Shown here: positions 24,324 to 32,348 of the stretch, in pieces
Layout: every line of letters begins with the position of its first letter
Numbering within the stretch: position 1 is the first letter of the stretch
NCBI GenBank assembly: GCA_903825275.1
Contig: CAIKAA010000029.1
Location: forward strand, 1-36,312
Reading direction: 5' to 3'
Origin: an uncultured Fibrobacterota bacterium
Lineage (GTDB): Bacteria; Fibrobacterota; Fibrobacteria; UBA5070
DNA: 36,312 nucleotides
Translations under genes and position numbers: made by a program
Notes under the pieces: model-generated
Told to the model about the DNA's origin: nothing
The model's input: only the letters and a program-made list of their open reading frames with translations
Databases searched by the model: none

Positions 24324-27300
24324 TCAATCCTCCAATGGCATTTCTTTGGGCGCGATCATGGTGTAGACGGCGGGGACCACCAAGAGGGTCAGGAACAGGG
24401 CCGACAAGAGGCCTCCCACGACCGCGACACCCATGGGAACCCGCGATTGGGAGGCGGCTCCCAAGGCCAATGCGACCGGTAAAATCCCGAGCAAGGTGGC
24501 TAACGTGGTCATGAGGATCGGGCGCAAACGGGCCGCCGAAGCTTCCAAAACGGCCTGGGTCGGAGGCAACCCCGCCCGTCGGCGTTGGTTGGCGAATTCG
24601 ACGATCAAAATGCCATTTTTGGTGACCAACCCCACCAACAACACCAAGCCGATCTGGCTGAACAGGTTCAGGGTGTTTCCGGTGAGCCAAAGCGCGCCCA
24701 AGGCTCCGGATAGGGCCAAGGGAACCGTCAGCAAAATGGTGAACGGGTCGCGAAAGCTTTCGAACTGGGCCGCCAGGATCAGGTAGACGATTAGGATGGC
24801 GAGCAAAAAGACCTGTCCGGTGCTTTTGGAGGATTCGGCGAAGTCGCGCGAGGTTCCCGTGAATTCCGTCCGGTAGCTGGGACCTAGAAGTTCCTTGGCA
24901 ATTCTTGTCATGGCGTGGTTGCCGTCGCCCACGGTCTTTCCCGGCGCGGGGGATGCGGAAATGGTGGCCGAGAACCAGCGATTGAAGCGGTAGCGTTGGG
25001 GAGGAACCGAGGTTTCCTTGATCTCCAGGAGCGATCCCAGCGGGACCATCTTTCCGGTGGAGGAGCGGACGTTCACCTGGTCCACGCTGCGTGGATCAGT
25101 GCGGGAGGCGCTGTCCAGCTCGCCGATCACGTTGTACTGGTTGCCATCGCGCAGGAAGGTTCCCCAAACTTGCTCGCCGAAAGCCAGCTGAAGGGCTTGG
25201 GCCACGTCCATGGGGGTCACGTTCGCGAGACGCAATTTGTCGCGATTGACCGTGATGTCCAATTGGGGCCGGGTGAATTTCAGGTCCACGTCCACGGTCG
25301 TGAAGGTCGAATCCTGTCGGGCTGCGGCCAGGAACTTGGGAAGAACCGAGCGCAGCGAATCCATTTCCGAGGATTGGATCACGATCTGGACCGGCAGCCC
25401 CGATCCCGATCCCGAACCCGTCTTGATGGTCTGTTCCTGGGTGGCGAAGGCGCGAACTCCAGCCAGCTTGGGCAGGATCTTCTTCGTGTAGGCTTGGGCG
25501 ATCGCGTCTTGGGAACGTTCGCGTTCGTCCGAGGGTTTTAGGTAGACGCGCAACTGGCCGGCATTAGTACTGCCGGCGAAGCCGGGGGAGGTGATCGAAA
25601 GGATGGTTCCCGCATCTGGGGTCTGCGCGATGGCGGAATCTGTCAATTTGCGCATCACACGGTCCATAAAATCGAAGGTCGCACCTTCGTGCCCGGTCAC
25701 CATGACGGTGAAGGCGTTGCGGTCTTCCAAGGGAGCGAGCTCGCGCGGCAAGGCCTGGTAGGCCAGTGCCGCGATGCTCATGGCCACGATCACGATGGGG
25801 ATGGCCAACCATCGCTTGGCCAGGAAACGGCCAAGCAGATTCCGGTAGGATGTCGTCATCCAAACGAAGAACGGTTCGGTGGCGTGGTGAAAGCGGTTGT
25901 CCTCGCCATGCGGGCGCAGAAAGCGGCTGGACAGCATGGCCGCCAAGGTGAGCGCGACAAATCCTGACAACAAGACCGAACCGCCCACCACGAAGCCGAA
26001 TTCGCGGAAGAGGCGTCCGGTGAAGCCGGGAAGGAACAACAGAGGCGTGAACACCGCACACAGGACAAGAGTTGTCGACAAGACGGCGAAGAAGATTTCG
26101 TCGACGCCTTTGATGGCCGCCTGACGCGGCGAAAGCCCTTTTTCGATGTGCCCGTAGATGTTTTCCAGAACCACGATGGCGTCGTCGACCACCATGCCGA
26201 TGGACAGGACAACCCCCAGCAAGGTGAGAACATTGATGGAAAACCCGAGCAACCAGGCGAAGAAGAACACACCGACCAACGAGACTGGAATGGCCAGGAG
26301 CGGGATCAGCGTGGAGCGCCAATCGCGCAGGAAAACGAAGATGACCGCCAGAACCAGGAGGAAGGCGATGGCGATGGTTTCTCCCACTTCCGACAGGGCC
26401 TTGCGCACGAACTGGGTGTTGTCGAAGGCTTGCAGGACTTGGACGTCGGGAGGGAGGTCGCGGCGCAGTTGTTCCAGGCGGCGCCGGGTTTCGTTGACGA
26501 TTTCGATCTGGTCGGAACCGGGCTGGGGAATCACCGCCAATCCCACCATGGGGCGACCGTTGCCGCGCAGGATGGTCCGTTCGTTTTCGGACGAAAGGTC
26601 GACTCGCCCCAAGTCCTGAAGGCGCAGGATCCGACCATCGGTCGACTTCACCACAATGCGACGAAATTCGTCAGGGGTGCGCAAACCGGTCCGGGCTTGG
26701 AGGGCCATGCTTACGGTATTGCCTTCGATCTGTCCTCCCGGCAACTCGACATTTTCGTTGGTTACCGCGTTCTTCACATCGAGCGGGGCCAGGTTCGAGG
26801 CTGCCAGCCGGATGGGGTCCAGCCGCAGTCTCATGGCGTAGCGCCGTTCTCCCCAGATGCGTACTTCCGACACGCCAGGAATGGTCTGGAGTTTTTCCTG
26901 CAGGTGCACGGCCTGGTCGTTCAGATCCAGCAGGTTCCTGGTATTGCTCTGGACCGTGTAGACCACCACCGGGTTGGCGTTGGCGTCCGCCTTGGCGACG
27001 GTTGGGGGGATGATGTCTGTGGGAAGATTGCGCACGGCTCGGGAAACGCGGTCGCGTACGTCGTTGGCCGCGCGTTCGAGGTCAACCGAGAGGTCGAATT
27101 CGATGGAAATGCTCGATTTCTCGTCCCGGCTCTGTGACGAAATGGTGCGGATTCCATCGATGCCATTCAGGCTTTGTTCCAGCACCTGCGTGACCTGGTT
27201 GTCCATCACTTCGGCCGAAGCGCCTTTGTAGTTGGTCGACACCCCGACGATGGGAGGATCGATCATGGGGTATTCGCGGATCCCCATCTGGCGCAGGCCC

Positions 27301-27380
27301 AGCCAACCCAACAGCAAAAGGAACGTCGACATCACCAGTGTCAGAACGGGACGCTTGATGGAGGTGACTCCCAGACTCAT
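24324..27380 (-). CDS. RND efflux transporter, HAE1/AcrB-like inner-membrane pump
   Basis: This 1018-residue proton-driven pump is the inner-membrane part of a tripartite efflux system. It has the usual order: TM1 at the start (LVMSTFLLLLGWLGL), a large periplasmic domain, TM2-7, a second periplasmic domain and TM8-12. Proton-relay residues are visible as Asp399-Asp400 in GMVVDDAIVVLEN (TM4) and Lys921 in LVTKNGILIVEFANQR (TM10), as in AcrB-type pumps. The N-terminal SIKRPVLTL and REYPMIDPP match the family. The ATG at 27380 begins the conserved sequence; an upstream in-frame start at 27458 would lie inside the adaptor gene. The adaptor gene ends 16 bases upstream and the kinase begins 31 bases downstream, so all three are probably in one transcript. 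No TolC-type outer-membrane gene is nearby. The substrate cannot be told from sequence. Confidence 0.95.
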   Translation of the reverse strand: MSLGVTSIKRPVLTLVMSTFLLLLGWLGLRQMGIREYPMIDPPIVGVSTNYKGASAEVMDNQVTQVLEQSLNGIDGIRTISSQSRDEKSSISIEFDLSVDLERAANDVRDRVSRAVRNLPTDIIPPTVAKADANANPVVVYTVQSNTRNLLDLNDQAVHLQEKLQTIPGVSEVRIWGERRYAMRLRLDPIRLAASNLAPLDVKNAVTNENVELPGGQIEGNTVSMALQARTGLRTPDEFRRIVVKSTDGRILRLQDLGRVDLSSENERTILRGNGRPMVGLAVIPQPGSDQIEIVNETRRRLEQLRRDLPPDVQVLQAFDNTQFVRKALSEVGETIAIAFLLVLAVIFVFLRDWRSTLIPLLAIPVSLVGVFFFAWLLGFSINVLTLLGVVLSIGMVVDDAIVVLENIYGHIEKGLSPRQAAIKGVDEIFFAVLSTTLVLCAVFTPLLFLPGFTGRLFREFGFVVGGSVLLSGFVALTLAAMLSSRFLRPHGEDNRFHHATEPFFVWMTTSYRNLLGRFLAKRWLAIPIVIVAMSIAALAYQALPRELAPLEDRNAFTVMVTGHEGATFDFMDRVMRKLTDSAIAQTPDAGTILSITSPGFAGSTNAGQLRVYLKPSDERERSQDAIAQAYTKKILPKLAGVRAFATQEQTIKTGSGSGSGLPVQIVIQSSEMDSLRSVLPKFLAAARQDSTFTTVDVDLKFTRPQLDITVNRDKLRLANVTPMDVAQALQLAFGEQVWGTFLRDGNQYNVIGELDSASRTDPRSVDQVNVRSSTGKMVPLGSLLEIKETSVPPQRYRFNRWFSATISASPAPGKTVGDGNHAMTRIAKELLGPSYRTEFTGTSRDFAESSKSTGQVFLLAILIVYLILAAQFESFRDPFTILLTVPLALSGALGALWLTGNTLNLFSQIGLVLLVGLVTKNGILIVEFANQRRRAGLPPTQAVLEASAARLRPILMTTLATLLGILPVALALGAASQSRVPMGVAVVGGLLSALFLTLLVVPAVYTMIAPKEMPLED

Positions 27381-27396
27381 CGCACACCACCCAGGG

Positions 27397-28491
27397 TCAC
27401 TTGGCGCCTCGAATCCGAGCGATCTTGACGTCGCCGTTGGGCTTGAGACTGGCCGCACCCACCATCAGCACGGTGTCGCCGCTCTTCAGACCGGACTTCA
27501 CCTCGATCCGATCCGAGGTCCGCAAACCGGTGACAAGTCTTGACTGCACCGATTTGCCTCCCTTGAACACCCAAGCCAGCGGGCCCTTGGCATCGAAGGC
27601 CAAGGCCTCGGTGGGAATGGTCAGTCCGTCGAGCCGGGCCAGCGGAAGGACGACATCGACGATCTGACCGGGAAACAACGACGAGGACTTTATCCTGCTT
27701 TCCGCGACCGCCTTGCGGGTGCGGGTGGCCTCGTCGAGGATGGGGTCGAGCGCCACAATCCTGGCGGGGAAGGAGTCTCGGGCCACGCCCGATCGGAAGG
27801 ACAATTCCTGTCCAATCCTGGCGATGCCCGCCTGTTCTTCGGGGATGGCAAATACGATCCGCCACGGATCTTGCTGCGAGATGGTCGCCACGGTCTGGCC
27901 CGAGGCCACGGTCTGGCCTTCGTCCACCGATCGAATCCCCACGATACCTGAAAACGGCGCGAGCACGCGTGCCTTGCGAAGCTGGGCTTGTGCCAGGGCC
28001 AGATCGGCTTCGGCTCCGGCCAGATCGGCTTCGGCGGCGTCCAAATCCTGCTTGCTGATGCCGTCGGCGGACAGTTGTTGACGTTTTCTGTCTACGGTGA
28101 GCTTGGATAATTTGGCTTTGGATTGGGCTTTGGCTACCGAGGCCTGGAGGTCGTCGTCGAACAGGCGCAACAGAAGGGTGCCGGCTTGCACCTGGCTGCC
28201 TTCGCGAAAGGCGACCTGCACCACCCGGCCGCCCGATTCGGTTTTGAGCTCCACTTTGCGGGAGGCTCCCAAATTGCCCGGAACGCGGATCGAGGCCAAA
28301 ACCGGCTCGGAGGTGACGATCACGGCTTCGAGTGCCGTCGGGCCTTTGCCCCCCGAAGGCTTGGCGACCTTGGCGGTATCCGGTCCCGTAGTCCCGATGG
28401 GCTTTTCGCTTTTGCAGGAAGTGAATGCCATCGAGGAGGTCAGAAAAAGAAGGGCGAAACGGATCGAACGAGGAGAACGGTTTGGATTCAT
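27397..28491 (-). CDS. RND efflux periplasmic adaptor (membrane fusion lipoprotein)
   Basis: This 364-residue adaptor couples the RND pump to an outer-membrane channel. The signal segment ends at FTSC with a candidate lipidated cysteine at 26 (an imperfect lipobox). The lipoyl-like halves are visible as GRVVQVAFREGSQVQAG (about 88-104) and RVLAPFSGIVGIRSVDEGQTV (about 170-190), separated by an alpha-helical hairpin rich in Ala/Lys/Asp (about 115-165). The beta-barrel domain (RIVFAIPEEQ) and the membrane-proximal domain (VFKGGKSVQSRLVTGL, SGLKSGDTVLMVG) follow. This is the first gene of the leftward row and faces ribF divergently across 164 bases, which must hold both promoters. Length and order are normal for the family. 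Confidence 0.93.
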   Translation of the reverse strand: MNPNRSPRSIRFALLFLTSSMAFTSCKSEKPIGTTGPDTAKVAKPSGGKGPTALEAVIVTSEPVLASIRVPGNLGASRKVELKTESGGRVVQVAFREGSQVQAGTLLLRLFDDDLQASVAKAQSKAKLSKLTVDRKRQQLSADGISKQDLDAAEADLAGAEADLALAQAQLRKARVLAPFSGIVGIRSVDEGQTVASGQTVATISQQDPWRIVFAIPEEQAGIARIGQELSFRSGVARDSFPARIVALDPILDEATRTRKAVAESRIKSSSLFPGQIVDVVLPLARLDGLTIPTEALAFDAKGPLAWVFKGGKSVQSRLVTGLRTSDRIEVKSGLKSGDTVLMVGAASLKPNGDVKIARIRGAK

Positions 28492-28655
28492 GGTGTGTTA
28501 TGGATGGACGGCAAGGTGGTTCGATGGATTCCCAAAAATTCGCATACCAGAGGAAATAGCAAATCAGAACGGAAAGAATCGGAGGATCGACCCCAGGAGT
28601 GGGAAGGAGTGGCGGCAAAGAGAAGCCTTGGCCCGGCTTCGAGTAGCTTTGGTGA

Positions 28656-29618
28656 ATGTTCAGGATCCAACGGCCCATCGGGCATCCCGTCGACGTCGAA
28701 GAGGTGGAGAAGGTTCGACCCCAGGGAGGTTGTGTCGTCACGGTCGGCAATTTTGACGGAGTGCACCGGGGGCACCAAGCGTTGTTGGGGGCGGCCAAAG
28801 CCCGTTCCACGGCTTTGGGCGTTCCTCTGGTGGCCATCACCTTCGAGCCCCACACCCGGCACTTCCTGGATTCCCGGGGTGGACCGCTCTTGCTTTCCAC
28901 CTGGTGCGAGCGAGAGCGTTTGCTTGCCCGGTATGGTGCCGACAAAGTCATCACCTTGCGCTTCGACGATGGGGTCAGAACCCTGTCTGCATCGGACTTT
29001 GTCGATTTGTTGGTCGACCACTTGGGGATGGTTGAATTGGTGTTGGGGTTCGATCATCGGTTCGGTCGAGGGGGAACTGGGACCGCTGAAGCCATCACTC
29101 CCCACTGCCAAGACCGAGGGGTGGCGCTTTCGGTGGTGGGCGCGCTGACTCACGACGGTGTGCCCGTCTCCTCCACGATCATCCGCAGCGCCTTGGAGGA
29201 ATGGGGACAGTTTGAGAAAGGGGTCGAATTGTTGGGGCATCCCTGGAATTTGCTGGGCGAAGTGGTGCCTGGGGACGGGCGTGGGCGCCAACTCGGTTAC
29301 CCCACCGCCAATCTCGAACCCCTCAACCCGCGCAAGCTCCTTCCCGTATCGGCGGTCTATGCCGGTCGGCTCAAATGGGAGGGAGCGTCCTACCCGGCGG
29401 TGGTGAACATTGGCATGGCCCCGACGTTCCAGAGGGGAATTCGGGTGGTAGAAGTCCATGTTCCGAACGGACCTGGACCAAACTATGGTCAGATTTGCCA
29501 ACTAGATCTATACTTCCAACTTCGTCAAGAATGCCGATTCGAGTCACTCGACGCGCTGCGTGCCCAAATCGGGCGCGATGCGGAAACAGCGCGGGAAAAG
29601 ATCGCCGGACTTCCGTAG
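28656..29618 (+). CDS. ribF: Bifunctional riboflavin kinase / FMN adenylyltransferase
   Basis: This 320-residue enzyme phosphorylates riboflavin to FMN and adenylates FMN to FAD in the cytoplasm. The N-terminal FAD synthetase domain has GNFDGVHRGHQ (31-41), the nucleotidyltransferase motif, then TFEPHT, VDLLVDHLGM, GFDHRFGRG and STIIRSAL (S-S/T-x-I-R, the second nucleotide motif). The C-terminal riboflavin kinase domain has GDGRGRQLGYPTANL (about 206-220), the TANL flavin/ATP site, and VVNIGMAPTF. The ATG at 28656 is the first in frame. No FMN riboswitch was recognised in the 164-base upstream gap. rpsO follows after 58 bases and pnp after that, an arrangement (ribF-rpsO-pnp) common in many bacteria. 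Confidence 0.97.
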   Translation: MFRIQRPIGHPVDVEEVEKVRPQGGCVVTVGNFDGVHRGHQALLGAAKARSTALGVPLVAITFEPHTRHFLDSRGGPLLLSTWCERERLLARYGADKVITLRFDDGVRTLSASDFVDLLVDHLGMVELVLGFDHRFGRGGTGTAEAITPHCQDRGVALSVVGALTHDGVPVSSTIIRSALEEWGQFEKGVELLGHPWNLLGEVVPGDGRGRQLGYPTANLEPLNPRKLLPVSAVYAGRLKWEGASYPAVVNIGMAPTFQRGIRVVEVHVPNGPGPNYGQICQLDLYFQLRQECRFESLDALRAQIGRDAETAREKIAGLP

Positions 29619-29676
29619 GTTCTGAAGCGGCGGTCGATATGGTGAGGAGAAACTCGGCCCAAGAGAGAGAAGACCC

Positions 29677-29949
29677 ATGTCGACCATTACGGCTGAAAAG
29701 AAGCAAGAACTCATCGGTAAGTTCGGAGGCGTCGCCTCCAACACCGGTTCTACCCAAGTGCAAATTGCGATGCTCACCGAGCGCATTGCCAACTTGACGG
29801 AGCACGTCAAGATCCATCGCAACGACGTCCACAACCGCCGCGGTCTGTTGATCCTGGTGTCGAAGCGTCGTCGTTTGCTGGACTACCTGTCCAGCACCAA
29901 TCTTGAAGGGTACCGCGAACTCATCAAGACCCTCCAGATCCGCCGTTAA
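29677..29949 (+). CDS. rpsO: Ribosomal protein S15
   Basis: This 90-residue protein of the small subunit binds 16S rRNA early in assembly of the platform. The family signature is intact: [22 protein letters not shown] (about 22-43), [25 protein letters not shown] (about 47-71) and the ending [22 protein letters not shown] lies just upstream of the ATG. It ends 14 bases before the pnp start, so the two are almost surely cotranscribed, as in many bacteria. Confidence 0.98.
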   Translation: MSTITAEKKQELIGKFGGVASNTGSTQVQIAMLTERIANLTEHVKIHRNDVHNRRGLLILVSKRRRLLDYLSSTNLEGYRELIKTLQIRR

Positions 29950-29950
29950 A

Positions 29951-29956
29951 AAGGAG
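29951..29956 (+). promoter_or_regulatory. Ribosome binding site that fixes the pnp start
   Basis: AAGGAG lies 7 bases before the ATG at 29964. The in-frame GTG at 29958 would sit only 1 base from it and is rejected. Confidence 0.75.
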
Positions 29957-29963
29957 AGTGATC

Positions 29964-32072
29964 ATGGGTCTATTAAACGACACCAAGAGGGAGATCTCGA
30001 TCGAGATTGCTCCCGGTAAAGTCATTTCTATCCAGGTCGGTAAGCTTGCCAAGCAAGCCCACGGCTCGGCGGTCGTCCGCATGGGCGACACCTCGGTGAT
30101 GGTCACCGCCTGCGAAGGCAACCCCGCCGCATTCGATTTCTTCCCCCTCACGGTGGAATATCGCGAAGCCGCTTGGGCAGCTGGCCGGATTCCCGGTGGC
30201 TACTTCAAGCGCGAAGGCAAGCCTTCCGAAAAGGAAGTTTTGACCTGTCGCATCATCGATCGCCCCCTTCGTCCCGCGTTTCCTGACGGATACAAGAACG
30301 AAGTCCAGGTCATCGGAACGGTGATCTCGGCAGACGACAAGCACGATCCGGACGTTTTGGGACTGGTCGGCGGTGCGGCAGCCATTTGGCTTTCGCAGCG
30401 CTTCCCGATCACCGAGGCGATCGCCGGGGTGCGCGTGGTGTTGGTCGATGGCGAGTACATCGTCAATCCGACCTACCAGGAAACCGAACGCGCCGACCTC
30501 GAATTGGTCATGGCGGCTTCGGAAAAGTCGATCTCCATGGTCGAAGGCGGAGCCTTTGAAGTTCCCGAAGATCGCCTTTTGGAAGCCATGGAAGTTGGAC
30601 ATGCCGCGATTCGCAAGATCATCGCCGGTTTGAACCAGCTCAAGTCCGACATGGGCATCGTGAAGAACGTCTACACCGCTCCGGTCAAGGACGAGGCCCT
30701 TTACGCTCGGGTCAAGTCCTTGGTGGAAGCCAAGTTCTTGGAAACCTTCCGCGGCAAGCACCCCAAGACCGTGTTGTATCCTGCCCTGGATGCGATCAAG
30801 GTCGAGGCCAAGGCGGCTTTGGCGGATATCGAAGACGCGGCTGTTTTGAAGACTGCCATGGGTTACCTCGACGAAGTCAAGCGCGACGCCATGCGCGAAG
30901 TCATTTTGACCGACGGAATCCGTCCCGACGGACGCGCCACCGACGAAACCCGTCCCGTGGAAACCGAAGTCGGCATTTTGCCCCGTTCCCACGGTTCGGC
31001 TCTGTTCCAGCGTGGCGAGACCCTTTCGATGGTCACCGCGACCCTCGGAACTCGCACCGATGAACAGCGCATCGACAGCCTGCGCGGCGAAACCTTCAAG
31101 AACTACATGCTCCACTACAACTTCCCTCCCTACTCGGTGGGCGAAGTCAAGCGCGTGGGCACCACGGGTCGTCGCGAAATCGGACACGGTCATTTGGCCG
31201 AACGCTCGTTGGCTCCAGTTCTGCCGGTTCCAGACAGCTTCCCCTACACCATTCGCGTGGTTTCCGAGATTCTGGAATCCAACGGTTCCTCGTCCATGGC
31301 TTCGGTCTGCGGCGGTTCGTTGGCTCTCATGGACGCCGGTGTGCCCATCAAGGAACCCGTGGCCGGCATCGCCATGGGTTTGATCGCCGAAGGCGACCGC
31401 ATCGCGGTGTTGTCCGACATCACCGGAACCGAAGACCACCTTGGCGACATGGATTTCAAGATCTGTGGCACCACCGAAGGCATCACCGGCTTCCAGATGG
31501 ACATCAAGCTGGACAACGGTCTGCCCAAAGAGATCATGAAGAAGGCTTTGGATCAGGCGCGTGCCGGTCGCGAGAGTTTCCTCGCCGCCATGAACGCCGT
31601 CTTGCCCGAAAGCCGCAAGCAGATCTCGGAATTCGCTCCGGCCATCTTGAGCCTCAAGATTCCGGAAGACAAGATCCGTGAATTGATCGGCCCAGGCGGC
31701 AAGGTGATCCGCGGCATCCAAGAAGAATCCGGTGCGACGGTCAACGTCGACGACGGCGGCAATGTCACCATTTCGGCAGTTGTGCGCAAGGCGGGCCAAA
31801 AGGCCTATCGCATGATCCAAGAGATGATGATGGAAGCCGAAGTGGGCAAGACCTACCCCAATGCCAAGGTGAAGTCGATCACGAGCTTCGGCGCGTTTGT
31901 CGAATTCTTACCAGGCAAGGAAGGCCTCGTGCACATTTCCGAGCTCGAAAATCGTCGCGTCGAGAAGGTCGAAGATGTTGTCGCTTTGGGCGACCAGATC
32001 TCCGTCAAGTGCATCGGCATCGACGGCCAAGGCAAGGTCCGTTTGTCGCGCAAGGCGACGATCGTCGGTTAA
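29964..32072 (+). CDS. pnp: Polyribonucleotide nucleotidyltransferase (PNPase)
   Basis: This 702-residue phosphorolytic 3'-to-5' exoribonuclease functions in mRNA turnover. The first RNase PH domain starts the protein ([37 protein letters not shown]). An all-alpha linker is followed by the second, catalytic RNase PH domain with [34 protein letters not shown] and the acidic cluster [11 protein letters not shown] (about 490-500), which carries the catalytic aspartates. A KH domain with [17 protein letters not shown] (about 574-590) and an S1 domain ([26 protein letters not shown], about 636-661) bind RNA. All domains are in the usual order and length. The gene closes the ribF-rpsO-pnp group and is followed by a hairpin and a terminator. 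Confidence 0.98.
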   Translation: MGLLNDTKREISIEIAPGKVISIQVGKLAKQAHGSAVVRMGDTSVMVTACEGNPAAFDFFPLTVEYREAAWAAGRIPGGYFKREGKPSEKEVLTCRIIDRPLRPAFPDGYKNEVQVIGTVISADDKHDPDVLGLVGGAAAIWLSQRFPITEAIAGVRVVLVDGEYIVNPTYQETERADLELVMAASEKSISMVEGGAFEVPEDRLLEAMEVGHAAIRKIIAGLNQLKSDMGIVKNVYTAPVKDEALYARVKSLVEAKFLETFRGKHPKTVLYPALDAIKVEAKAALADIEDAAVLKTAMGYLDEVKRDAMREVILTDGIRPDGRATDETRPVETEVGILPRSHGSALFQRGETLSMVTATLGTRTDEQRIDSLRGETFKNYMLHYNFPPYSVGEVKRVGTTGRREIGHGHLAERSLAPVLPVPDSFPYTIRVVSEILESNGSSSMASVCGGSLALMDAGVPIKEPVAGIAMGLIAEGDRIAVLSDITGTEDHLGDMDFKICGTTEGITGFQMDIKLDNGLPKEIMKKALDQARAGRESFLAAMNAVLPESRKQISEFAPAILSLKIPEDKIRELIGPGGKVIRGIQEESGATVNVDDGGNVTISAVVRKAGQKAYRMIQEMMMEAEVGKTYPNAKVKSITSFGAFVEFLPGKEGLVHISELENRRVEKVEDVVALGDQISVKCIGIDGQGKVRLSRKATIVG

Positions 32073-32078
32073 GGCGTT

Positions 32079-32102
32079 GGGATGAATCCAAGGGTTCATC
32101 CC
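32079..32102 (+). repeat. Perfect hairpin just after pnp
   Basis: GGGATGAA (32079-32086) pairs with TTCATCCC (32095-32102) around an 8-base loop, beginning 7 bases after the pnp stop. No T-run follows, so it may be a 3'-end protecting stem and not a terminator. The remaining gap to the helicase gene (32103-32348) holds the terminator at 32210 and no supported gene. Confidence 0.55.
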
Positions 32103-32209
32103 GGGGCAGCTTCGACGCTTGGGCTTGGCAAGTCGCTTTGGTGCAAACGCCAAGGCGGTGCGGGCCATGGCGATCGACAAGCAACTTTGGCGGCTAGGGA
32201 ATAAAAAAC

Positions 32210-32239
32210 GCGCCTCGGGAGCTTTCTCGGGGCGCTTTT
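32210..32239 (+). terminator. Rho-independent terminator after pnp
   Basis: A 9-base stem with two G-T wobbles (GCGCCTCGG at 32210-32218, TCGGGGCGC at 32227-32235) encloses an 8-base loop and is followed by TTTT. On the opposite strand the same stem is followed by TTTTTTATT, so it could work in both directions. It is the best terminator in the window and ends the ribF-rpsO-pnp unit. Confidence 0.8.
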
Positions 32240-32348
32240 CATTTGTATTCAGACCAAACTCGCTGTTGGGCAAACCCATTTATCCCCCAACGGCTCGCCT
32301 CATTTCGGGCGACAAGTTTTGGATCGAATTGGAGTAAAGAAACGTTTC

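Noticed and set aside
28492-28655. Possible FMN riboswitch before ribF
   Set aside because: None of the conserved helix-junction strings of the RFN element could be seen in the 164-base gap.
28488-29501. Minus-strand frame of 337 codons opposite ribF
   Set aside because: It is antisense to conserved FAD synthetase and flavokinase motifs and has no domain of its own.
29973-31820. An open frame of 615 codons on the minus strand opposite pnp
   Set aside because: It is antisense to a fully conserved PNPase; its composition (His/Asp/Gly-rich) is typical of a shadow frame.
32119-32337. Small plus-strand frame of 72 codons between pnp and the helicase
   Set aside because: It runs through the terminator at 32210-32239, starts with TTG without a ribosome site and matches nothing I know.
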